From: Candidatus Intestinimonas stercoravium
GTDB taxonomy: Bacteria > Bacillota > Clostridia > Oscillospirales > Oscillospiraceae
Direction: 5' to 3'
NCBI GenBank assembly: GCA_019117605.1
Contig: DWZK01000090.1
Location: 1-54,905, forward strand
DNA: 54,905 nucleotides
This document shows, one piece after another, positions 1-6,594 of this stretch (positions are counted from its first letter, which is position 1; the number at the start of each line of letters is the position of its first letter). Under the pieces are notes generated by a model that was given only the letters and a program-made list of their open reading frames with translations, did no database searches and was not told the origin of the DNA. A program made the position numbers and the translations under genes.

Positions 1-2
1 TG

Positions 3-434
3 CCGCTTTGCGAGTATTTTTTGACTTCGATCAATGATTCTTACGGCATCAACAAGAAATTCTCTCCAGCCGCGCTGCTCCTGCTTGAGCGTCAGGAGTG
101 GAGAGGGAATTCCAGGGAGCTGCGAAATGTGGTAGAAAGGCTGGCGATCCTCTCTCCTACTGACGAAATATCAGAAGCATTTACCAGTAAAATCATACAA
201 GAGAGTATCTACATCCCTGCGGAGCTCCCTATCTCCGTCAGTCCCCCGCCCCAGATCATCAATTTCTATCGAGCCCTCTCCAAAGAATCAATTATCGCCG
301 CACTCAACCAATGCGGTGGAAATAAGCGCAAGGCGGCAGAAACTCTAAATGTCTCCCGCTCCTTTTTCTATAAAAAGCTCAGAGAATACGGCTTGATCGA
401 AAAGCATCCGCCCCGCACGTCCGAACAAGACTAA
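3..434 (+). CDS. Sigma-54-dependent transcriptional activator, C-terminal fragment (cut by window edge)
   Basis: The reading frame is open from base 3 with no needed start, so the gene enters from the left; the TTG at 21 listed by the ORF track is internal. The fragment starts in the lid part of an AAA+ sigma-54 activator module. The motif GNSRELRNVVERL matches the GN(V)RELRN box that closes this domain. At about residues 85-125 follows a Fis-type helix-turn-helix (HTH_8) containing NKRKAAETLNVSR. Such proteins bind upstream enhancers and use ATP to open sigma-54 promoters. The receiver or sensor domain lies outside the window, so the signal is unknown. The frame is richer in A+T than the core genes to the right. 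The family call is confident; the target is not. Confidence 0.85.
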   Translation, partial: PLCEYFLTSINDSYGINKKFSPAALLLLERQEWRGNSRELRNVVERLAILSPTDEISEAFTSKIIQESIYIPAELPISVSPPPQIINFYRALSKESIIAALNQCGGNKRKAAETLNVSRSFFYKKLREYGLIEKHPPRTSEQD

Positions 435-930
435 CGCTTGAGTTTTTGAGGGGAATGTCATAAAACTGTTTTCCCAGTTTCAAGGCGGACAGGCTGTTGC
501 TCAGAGCCGGATCCGTGATCTTGCCGTTGAAGAAACGGTCGTTGGCCATATGCCCGATGACCACATCGCGGCCAGCGGCTATAGCGGCATACCGCTGATA
601 AATGCGAGAGCCTTTGGTAGCTCCCAGCTTCCCTCGGTCGAAGGCAATCAGCAGTGCCCATTCCAGGCCGACTTCCACATCGAGGATCTTGAGGCCGGTC
701 AAGTCGGCCTGCAAAGTGCAGTGTTTCCCCCGCTGGACAGTTGCGCGGCTGTATCCGCTCAAAAGCCTCTCTGCCAAAATCACATCGGTCCCGGCTGATG
801 GGAGCAGGTCTGCGCCGTGATAAAGATCGACGGTTTTATTGGTGGAATGATAGCGACCTTCGTACTCGATAAATGGCCGCTTATCATCTAAAATTTTAAT
901 CTTTCCGCGCCGCTTACAATAAGCGCGGCG
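379..930 (-). pseudogene. Degenerate DUF3990-like gene remnant
   Basis: A minus-strand frame stays open from 930 to 379 but has no good start; the only track start is a GTG at 783. The translation contains DLYHGADLLP, then GLEWALLIAFDRGK and RDVVIGHMANDRFFNG followed by SLSALKLGKQF. To me this resembles the C-terminal half of DUF3990-type proteins. The spacing between AND and RFFNG looks shortened, as if a few residues were deleted. The last 20 or so codons run antisense over the 3' end of the sigma-54 activator, so the natural C-terminus is probably lost. It is best read as a decayed gene left by past insertions. The family assignment is from memory of motifs and is uncertain. Confidence 0.4.
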
Positions 931-1010
931 CTACTCTCAAACATCCGATGCCCGGACAAGCCTGCTCTCGCAAGGCTTTCCGGGCATCGTTTACAATAGG
1001 CGTGTCGCTA
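905..1010. repeat. Pair of diverged palindromic direct repeats
   Basis: On the plus strand TTACAATAAGCGCGGCGCTA (914-933) recurs as TTACAATAGGCGTGTCGCTA (991-1010), 77 bases apart, with 16 of 20 bases matching. The first copy sits in an imperfect hairpin. Between the copies is a perfect 10-bp inverted repeat, CGATGCCCGG and CCGGGCATCG, with an inner AAGCC/GGCTT stem. No protein-coding frame explains this. It resembles the ends of a decayed mobile or REP-like element. Confidence 0.5.
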
Positions 1011-1020
1011 TGTATCCCGC

Positions 1021-1071
1021 ATCGAGAAAAAGGCGCTCAAGAAGCTGAAGGACGCCATGGAGGGGCATTAG
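1021..1071 (+). pseudogene. Possible orphan 3' tail of a truncated gene
   Basis: The frame ATC GAG AAA AAG through CAT TAG encodes IEKKALKKLKDAMEGH and a stop. It has the lysine-rich look of a real protein C-terminus and is followed 25 bases later by a strong hairpin. An in-frame stop lies at 997-999, so only about 23 codons are open. It may be the end of a chromosomal gene whose 5' part was removed when the neighbouring repeats or island arrived. Evidence is weak. Confidence 0.25.
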
Positions 1072-1094
1072 AGAGCAGGCGGTCCGCGCAGAAG

Positions 1095-1122
1095 AGGGCC
1101 CGCTCCGTGTGGAGCGGGCCTT
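1095..1122 (-). terminator. Rho-independent terminator, probably bidirectional
   Basis: GGCCCGCTCC, loop GTGT, GGAGCGGGCC: a perfect 10-bp stem, extended by an A-T and a G-T pair. Read on the minus strand it lies 114 bases after the DUF6339 stop and is followed by CTCTTCTG, so it can end the four-gene operon. Read on the plus strand it follows the orphan gene tail. Confidence 0.6.
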
Positions 1123-1236
1123 CCCGCGTGTACGGGCCTCCGTCCGGGTCTGCTTCCTCCGCGCCGGCCGCGCCTCGGGGCGCAGCAGAGCCTCTCGCCC
1201 CGTCCTCTGCCGGACGCCCTGTCCCGCCCCTTTCCA

Positions 1237-1995
1237 TCATCCGGCGGCCTTCTCCAGGTACCGGTCCAGGCGTCTGTCCACGATCTCGCGCACCTCTTCC
1301 CGCCCGATGGTGTCGAGGAGCATCGTCCCGCCCAGGCTGTTCAAATATCGGTTCGCTTCCACATAGTGATATCTGCCGATCCTCTCCCCCCGCGCTCTCC
1401 TGGCCGCCATGCAGTCCAGGACGCCCAGAGCGATCTCCCTGTTCGCCATGAAGTTGCTTGAGGAGAGCAGGATGACCGTGGACGCATATGCGCCGTCACA
1501 GAGCAGATCTGCCGCGTGGAAGTGGTCCGCCGCCGCCCCGTCATAGATCAGATGTCCCGTCCACCAGAGCCTGGACAGGCAATTCATGAAGCAGGAGCGC
1601 TTTGTCCCCCGCATAAAGAAGAACGAATTTTTGATGTCCTGTTCGCTGCCGCCGTCCAGCTCTCGTCCCCTTCTGTATCTCACATAGTCCCAAAACGGCC
1701 CGAACAGCGCTCCGGCCCAGAGGCGCTCGTCCGCGGCAAGGGCGGGGGACAGGCCGCGCAGGCCGGTATAGACCCGTTCGATGTTGCGCCGGTCGGAGGT
1801 GTTGAAGTCCTCGCTCATGTCCAGGTCGATCGCATCATATCGGACTTTTGAGTTCCTCCACCAGCCGTTCTCCTCGAACACTGCGATGAACCAGCTGGGG
1901 GTGGGGTCTGAAAAATGCGCCCTGTACTTGAAGAAGTTCATCTTGATATCGTCGATGGCCTCTTGAGCAAGATACGGCAGGACCATCACTCGCAC
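1237..1995 (-). CDS. DUF6339 family protein
   Basis: This 252-aa protein matches my recollection of DUF6339. It has a central NIERVYTGLRGLSPALAADE segment with the LRGL(S/T)PA.A.DERLW signature near residues 70-95, then FWDYVRYRR, and SRLWWTGHLIYD near residue 145. No signal peptide or membrane segment is seen. The biochemical activity of the family is not known to me. It is the last gene of the operon and overlaps the preceding 288-aa gene by 10 bases, which indicates translational coupling and a shared function with the GHKL ATPase. DUF6339 proteins are, as far as I recall, found in variable loci beside restriction or other defence genes. That association and the role are inference; the family match is fairly firm. 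Confidence 0.75.
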   Translation of the reverse strand: MRVMVLPYLAQEAIDDIKMNFFKYRAHFSDPTPSWFIAVFEENGWWRNSKVRYDAIDLDMSEDFNTSDRRNIERVYTGLRGLSPALAADERLWAGALFGPFWDYVRYRRGRELDGGSEQDIKNSFFFMRGTKRSCFMNCLSRLWWTGHLIYDGAAADHFHAADLLCDGAYASTVILLSSSNFMANREIALGVLDCMAARRARGERIGRYHYVEANRYLNSLGGTMLLDTIGREEVREIVDRRLDRYLEKAAG

Positions 1996-2852
1996 ATCCC
2001 TTCGCTGTAAGAATCCAGTTCCCTCAGGCTGCGTGATATGGGGTCTGCGAAGATAGACTGGCAGACCGAGAGGAGCGCGTCGCTTTGGATGTCCAGCGTC
2101 TCCACCGGCTGGCGGCCCTCCTCCAGGATGGACTCGATCACCTGATACCAGTGCATGGACGTATAGCTCTCATCGTCCCGCATCAGGTACATCCTTTGGA
2201 GCACGATCACCAGCGCGGGGAGCAGGACCAGAGAGAAGGCGGTGGCCCTGAACGTGCTCTTGCCCAGGCGCGCATACAGCTCGAATACATCTTCCGAGAG
2301 CCCGATCGTTATGTGCTCCCCACTGTCGGTGTCCACGCTCATCGTCCCCTTCTTTTTGTCCTTCAGAGGGATGATGCGCAGGATGGAGGGCAGCGAGCCG
2401 ATATCTCTATCGTCCTTTTTCACTGTATAATCTTTTGCGCTCCCGATGGCGATGATCTGATGGCGGCGGAAATCGAACGACTGTCCCCGGCGGTCGGGAT
2501 GGAAGGCCCCTGAAGTGAAGCCGGCGACCTCCCTGTCCATGACGATGAACGTCCGAACTTCTATCTTGTTCGCGACCTGGTCGGCGGGGAACCTGAACCC
2601 CAGCACATCTTCGCTCGTCGAGATCGCCGTCCGGTAGCATGTGACCGGACACTCTATATGGACCACGAATCTCGCCGCCTTTGCATCTATCAGCGCGCGT
2701 ATGTCGGCATCGTCCAGATGGAAGCGGACCTCCCCATACACTTCGGAGAAGCGAGCCTCCACTTCTATCTCGGCGGAGAACGACGAGCCGATGTAGTCGT
2801 CCCCATAGTCGTTCAAGATCGGATAGGGTGAGAGCCTATTTTTTACTCGCAA
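1986..2852 (-). CDS. Uncharacterised protein of the GHKL-ATPase/DUF6339 operon
   Basis: I do not recognise a named family in this 288-aa protein. It begins with NRLSPYPILNDYGDDY, continues with a beta-rich first half up to about residue 150 (alternating short hydrophobic stretches such as FVVHIECPVTCY), and ends in a more helical half with the hydrophobic run FSLVLLPALVIVLQRMYL near residue 210. That run could be a buried helix rather than a membrane span. No signal peptide is present. It overlaps the ATPase gene by 17 bases and the DUF6339 gene by 10, so the three are almost certainly co-translated and may form one complex. A scaffold or sensor subunit is possible, but nothing in the sequence proves it. 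Confidence 0.7.
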   Translation of the reverse strand: MRVKNRLSPYPILNDYGDDYIGSSFSAEIEVEARFSEVYGEVRFHLDDADIRALIDAKAARFVVHIECPVTCYRTAISTSEDVLGFRFPADQVANKIEVRTFIVMDREVAGFTSGAFHPDRRGQSFDFRRHQIIAIGSAKDYTVKKDDRDIGSLPSILRIIPLKDKKKGTMSVDTDSGEHITIGLSEDVFELYARLGKSTFRATAFSLVLLPALVIVLQRMYLMRDDESYTSMHWYQVIESILEEGRQPVETLDIQSDALLSVCQSIFADPISRSLRELDSYSEGMCE

Positions 2853-4710
2853 AATAATCCACCTCCATCATGCAGTAGTAGCCGTCAAGATCCACCTGGA
2901 ACCCCAGCCGCAGCGGCGCTCCCTTCGTGAGGTCCTGGAGATAGACCGTGTTCCCCGCCGTTTTGACGATCTTCGCCCGGCTCCCGCCCCCCTGGAGCTG
3001 TACGGCCCGGACCGGCAGGTCCAGTTCGCTCTGCTCCCCTGAAAGGGCGAACACCATTTTCCCGTATTTGGCAGAGGACGGTGAGATGAGGTCCAACACA
3101 TACATGCCCTTCGACACATCTCTGCATGTGAGTCGTTTTTTCACGTCGATCTTTTTGTACCCGGTGCGTCCGCCCTCTCTGTCGCCCCCCGGCAGAGAGG
3201 AGGACGCCCGTGGGGACCCGCCCCGCCCCCGCGCGCCTCCCGCCTCTTGGGGCGGGCCGCCCGCTATCAGGCCGAGCTGCCTTGCCCGCTTTCTGCTCGG
3301 CGCCACTTCCTTCCCCACCAGCTCCTTTATCCCTGCGGACAGCTCGCTCTTCTCGAGGCCCCTCTGCCCCGGCGCATCGATCCGGTCAGGCAGGAAATCG
3401 CTCGCGCCGAAAGCGTCTATCGAGGCGCTGTTCGCCTTGCCGAAGTTGCGGAGCACCTGCTCTTTGAGATACTTCTTAAGGTCCCGGAGCGCGCCTGCGC
3501 AGACCTCACGGTCCTCGCGGCAGCGCCCGGGCTCCCAGGCATCGTGTGACGGGACCTCCATCTTCTTGAACGTCTCGTTCATCTTTTCTCCGTCGATAAT
3601 CAGCACCCCGTAGAATTCGATGCTCCCGCTGATGCGGTCCTGCTCCAATATGCGCATCCCCGCGCTCCTGGTGATCAGGATCTTCCTCCCAAAGCCCTCC
3701 CCCTCCTTGAGGTACAGGGTGCACTCTCCATCTGAAAAGCCGTATCTCTGGCCGTAGACACGGCTGTCCAACGGGATGCGCAGGATATCCGGGTCCGGCG
3801 ATGTGAGGATGTGGTGATAGATCAGCAGCGCCTTTATGTCCTCGCTCTCGTGCGGATCCAGCCGCGCCATGTACTGCGCCAGCGTCCCTCTGTCGATCTG
3901 TTCATCCTGGATGAGGACTTCCAGTTTCCCCTTGACCACAGAGACCATGAAATCCAGCAGGACGGCCCTGATGAATGCCGTCTTGAAGTCCCCATCCATG
4001 TGCATGCCCAGGATGTAGATGTCCGTCCCGGACGCCTTTCGCCGGTATCCCTCGTGGAGCGCGGCCAATTCCCGCATCGCCACGTATCTCTCATCTTCAG
4101 AGTAATATCCCACGCCGGTCGTCCACCCCAGATCGGGGTCCTGGAAGGAGATGAGCTTTGCCACACCGATGTTGGAGGGCAGCCCCTGGACATCCAGAGA
4201 AGAGTAGAACACGGTGCGAAGGTCGGAACATGCGAAGGCCGCCGACTTGCCGATCCCGAAACTGCCGCCGGAATCTTTCCCCTTGTTGGAAGAGCCGCTC
4301 TCTTTGACCAGGCGGCTCCAGCCCGTGCCCTTTGCACAGGTATCGCTGCCCTCCAGCCCTACGGTGCCCTGGTCGCTGATCCGCAATACGGCTATGCTGC
4401 TCCCGTCCAGCGTCCCGGCGGCACGCACGAAGAAGCGATAGGCGTCCGGCTCTTCCCGGTTGCTGTCGCGGCACATAGCCACAGCGGCTCTGAGCCGCCC
4501 CACGTCCGGGATCTCCTCCACCGGCAGCTGGAACAGCGAGAACTCTACCCGTGTGGCGCCCGCGTATCCGGGGATCGCCGCATCCAAAGCGTTCTGGATG
4601 GTCTCACGAACGAGCGAGCGGGTCAGATCCGCGGTAAAAGTCTCTATCCCCGCGTCATTGATGCCAGAGAACATGGAATTTTGGTTCGCGATGAAGCGCC
4701 ACTGTCTCAT
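2836..4710 (-). CDS. GHKL-fold (MutL/MORC/Hsp90-like) ATPase
   Basis: The 624-aa product carries the Bergerat ATP-binding fold at its N-terminus. The N-box is RETIQNALDA with Glu36 and Asn40, the metal and adenine site is DQGTVGL at 113-119, and the ATP lid is GGSFGIGKSAAF at 148-159. The lid form with GSFGIGK is typical of MORC/MutL-like enzymes found in prokaryotic conflict systems, not of two-component kinases, and no phospho-acceptor His domain is seen. Residues of about 200-440 should form the transducer part. A Gly/Arg/Ser-rich linker near 465-495 leads to a beta-rich C-terminal domain of about 120 residues. GHKL ATPases of this kind clamp or dimerise upon ATP binding. No nuclease motif was recognised. 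It sits 17 bases behind the 74-aa gene and overlaps the 288-aa gene. Confidence 0.85.
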   Translation of the reverse strand: MRQWRFIANQNSMFSGINDAGIETFTADLTRSLVRETIQNALDAAIPGYAGATRVEFSLFQLPVEEIPDVGRLRAAVAMCRDSNREEPDAYRFFVRAAGTLDGSSIAVLRISDQGTVGLEGSDTCAKGTGWSRLVKESGSSNKGKDSGGSFGIGKSAAFACSDLRTVFYSSLDVQGLPSNIGVAKLISFQDPDLGWTTGVGYYSEDERYVAMRELAALHEGYRRKASGTDIYILGMHMDGDFKTAFIRAVLLDFMVSVVKGKLEVLIQDEQIDRGTLAQYMARLDPHESEDIKALLIYHHILTSPDPDILRIPLDSRVYGQRYGFSDGECTLYLKEGEGFGRKILITRSAGMRILEQDRISGSIEFYGVLIIDGEKMNETFKKMEVPSHDAWEPGRCREDREVCAGALRDLKKYLKEQVLRNFGKANSASIDAFGASDFLPDRIDAPGQRGLEKSELSAGIKELVGKEVAPSRKRARQLGLIAGGPPQEAGGARGRGGSPRASSSLPGGDREGGRTGYKKIDVKKRLTCRDVSKGMYVLDLISPSSAKYGKMVFALSGEQSELDLPVRAVQLQGGGSRAKIVKTAGNTVYLQDLTKGAPLRLGFQVDLDGYYCMMEVDYFASKK

Positions 4711-4727
4711 CCGCCGTCCATCCCTTC

Positions 4728-4952
4728 CTACAGTTCGAACTTCTGCGACTTCGTCCGAGAGCGGAATTTTTGCTTGGTCTCTCTCACTTCCGCCTCGATC
4801 GCAGAAAAGATCTTCTTGATATCTTCGTCCGTATATGCGTAGTTGGAGCGGTTGGAGCAGTTCCCCAGCAGCCGCAGTGCTTCGATGATCCGGTTGGTCC
4901 GGCTCTCTGCGATGCGTTTGAACCTTTCAGCCTTCGTCTCTTCAGTAGCCAC
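4728..4952 (-). CDS. Small helical protein leading the GHKL-ATPase operon
   Basis: The 74-aa, charge-rich product starts at a GTG with an ideal AAGGAGG eight bases upstream. It reads as two helices joined by a loop containing NRSNYAYTDED. The phrase NRSNY-YT-EDI-KIF is one I associate with small conserved proteins next to mobile-element or defence genes, but I cannot name a family. It is the promoter-proximal gene, so it could be a regulator or a small structural partner of the ATPase. No classical helix-turn-helix is evident. Position and the strong ribosome-binding site support that it is a real gene. Confidence 0.7.
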   Translation of the reverse strand: MATEETKAERFKRIAESRTNRIIEALRLLGNCSNRSNYAYTDEDIKKIFSAIEAEVRETKQKFRSRTKSQKFEL

Positions 4953-4973
4953 AGTTTTTCCTCCTTTTTCTAT

Positions 4974-5002
4974 ATGATATCTCTATATATATGATATGTC
5001 AA
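4974..5002 (-). promoter_or_regulatory. Sigma-A-type promoter of the four-gene GHKL operon
   Basis: Read on the minus strand: TTGACA (4997-5002), 17-bp spacer, TATCAT (4974-4979), then AAGGAGG and the GTG start of the 74-aa gene. The -35 box is perfect and the -10 matches four of six bases. The transcript leader would be only about 15-20 bases. The promoter lies in a roughly 100-base segment that is almost all A and T, unlike the surrounding DNA. Confidence 0.75.
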
Positions 5003-5021
5003 CAATATACGTCAAATATTG
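5003..5021. promoter_or_regulatory. Candidate operator directly upstream of the -35 box
   Basis: CAATAT, seven bases, ATATTG: an inverted repeat abutting the upstream edge of the TTGACA box of the GHKL-operon promoter. The position suits a dimeric DNA-binding regulator. AT-rich DNA makes such palindromes by chance, so this is only a candidate. Confidence 0.3.
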
Positions 5022-5151
5022 TGTATATATTTTCTGTATCACATCGTATCCTCTATAGATCTCATCCTCTGTGTTATATGGCAGATATCGTCTCCAGCGC
5101 GATCGGCGAGACGCCGTTCCCCTCCGCCCGCCGGACCGGCCGGGATGAGAA

Positions 5152-5188
5152 AAGGCCGGGAAACACCTGTGATGTGTTTCCCGGCCTT
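5152..5188 (-). terminator. Strong terminator hairpin after the YibE/F gene
   Basis: AAGGCCGGGAAACAC, a seven-base loop, GTGTTTCCCGGCCTT: a perfect 15-bp stem. On the minus strand it is followed by TTCTCATC. It lies 125 bases beyond the stop of the YibE/F gene and insulates that gene from the GHKL operon. It also marks the likely right border of the accessory segment. The bases between it and the YibE/F stop hold no gene that I can support. Confidence 0.75.
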
Positions 5189-5313
5189 CGGGGCATATAG
5201 GGGATCTCTGCGCCCCGGTCCCGCCTTGCGCAGGGCATATCCGACCAGTTCGGATCTTCACCCTTCCTGTCACGATCTTGCGTGCCCACGCCCATCCGGG
5301 GGGCATGACCTCT

Positions 5314-6489
5314 TCATTTAAGGAGCTTGGCACTGAGCAGAGCCACCATAGGCACAGTGAGGATGATGCCCACGGATCCGGCCACGCTCTGGATGAGCTC
5401 TATGGCCATAGTGTCGCTGTTGATGATCTGGATCATGGGGTAACCGTAGACCTGGAAGAGCACCAGCATGTTCAGCGACGCGCCGGCGAAGGCCAGGATC
5501 AGGGTATTGGCCATGGTGCCCATGGCGTCCCGGCCGATATTCATCCCCGAGCGGAACACCCGCCCGGGCTGGATGGAGGGCTCCACCTCCCGGAGCTCGT
5601 TGCAGGCGGAGGCAATGGACATGGCTACATCCATCACCGCCCCCAGAGAGGCGATGAGGATGCCGCTGACCAGCAGGCCCCGGATCTGGAGCGGGGAGTC
5701 GTAGGCCCGGAGGACCAGGTCCTCCGCCTCCGACATATTGAAGCCGCTGATGGGTGTGATCTGCCCCACCGCCCAGGCAAAGAGCCCCGCCACGGCCACG
5801 CCGCACACGCAGCCCAAGGCCGCCACCAGGGTCTTGCGGGTGAAGCCCGTGAGCATCAACAGCGAGGCCGCCGCCGTGAGGGCGGCGATGGCCACGGACG
5901 TGGGGATCGGCGGCGCGCCCCGCAGCAGGAGCGGGATGAGGAGGAACCAGATCCCCGCCAGGGTATACGCCAGGCCCAGCAGGGCCATGATCCCCTTCTT
6001 CCCGCCGACGAGGACCAGGATCAGGCAGAACACCACCAGCATCCCGATGAGCACCGAGCCCCGGTCATAGTTGGGCACGGAGATGATGTAGGGCTCCCCC
6101 TGGTCGTCGTAGTCCAGCCGGACGATCACCCGGGTGCCCAGCTCGCAGTCCACATTGGCGTAGGCGCTGAGGTAGTTGATGGTCTCCAGCACCGCCCCTC
6201 TGTGGGGCCCGCTTAGGATCTCCACCTCGATCTCCTGGCTGCCGAGGCGCAGCCCCCCGCTCCACGGCTCCGGCTGGGCGTCATCTGCCAGGATATCAGT
6301 CACTTTCGCCACAGCGAAGGACCTCTTCTGGGCCGCGGTGCGCTCCCCGTCCTCCTGCCGGAGGAACAGGCCGCCCAGGACCAGGAGCAGGAGCAGGGCC
6401 GCCCCCACGATGATGCCCGCCCACCGCCGGCCATCCATGGGCGGCCGGTGCGGCTGGGGCGTTGGTGGCTTCTTTTCCGCTGAACGCAT
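5314..6489 (-). CDS. YibE/F family membrane protein
   Basis: The 391-aa protein has an N-terminal membrane segment (about 24-43), an extracytoplasmic domain to about residue 145, then a block of six or seven membrane helices to the C-terminus. The membrane block contains the family-typical MDVAMSIASACNEL and the MNIGRDAMGTMANTLILAF region, both characteristic of YibE/F proteins (PF07907). Members are widespread in Firmicutes; a transport role is often assumed but the substrate is not established. The gene is single, bracketed by perfect-stem hairpins on both sides (6525-6556 upstream, 5152-5188 downstream). The full length agrees with the family. Function remains open. Confidence 0.85.
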   Translation of the reverse strand: MRSAEKKPPTPQPHRPPMDGRRWAGIIVGAALLLLLVLGGLFLRQEDGERTAAQKRSFAVAKVTDILADDAQPEPWSGGLRLGSQEIEVEILSGPHRGAVLETINYLSAYANVDCELGTRVIVRLDYDDQGEPYIISVPNYDRGSVLIGMLVVFCLILVLVGGKKGIMALLGLAYTLAGIWFLLIPLLLRGAPPIPTSVAIAALTAAASLLMLTGFTRKTLVAALGCVCGVAVAGLFAWAVGQITPISGFNMSEAEDLVLRAYDSPLQIRGLLVSGILIASLGAVMDVAMSIASACNELREVEPSIQPGRVFRSGMNIGRDAMGTMANTLILAFAGASLNMLVLFQVYGYPMIQIINSDTMAIELIQSVAGSVGIILTVPMVALLSAKLLK

Positions 6490-6524
6490 ATCCGTCCTCT
6501 TCCTCTCTCAGGTGCATCCAAGAC

Positions 6525-6556
6525 GGGAGCCGTCCGCCCGAAGGCGGACGGCTCCC
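6525..6556 (-). terminator. Terminator of the PHP/SLH surface-protein gene
   Basis: GGGAGCCGTCCGCC, tetraloop, GGCGGACGGCTCCC: a perfect 14-bp stem located 38 bases past the stop of the large surface-protein gene on the minus strand. There is only a weak T-tract after it. It also precedes the YibE/F gene. Confidence 0.65.
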
Positions 6557-6594
6557 CTTGTTCATCTCGTGTATACTGATCTCTCAGGCTCCGC

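Noticed and set aside
4983-5333. 116-aa minus-strand ORF between the YibE/F gene and the GHKL operon
   Set aside because: It spans the YibE/F terminator and the GHKL promoter, has no family features and no ribosome-binding site.
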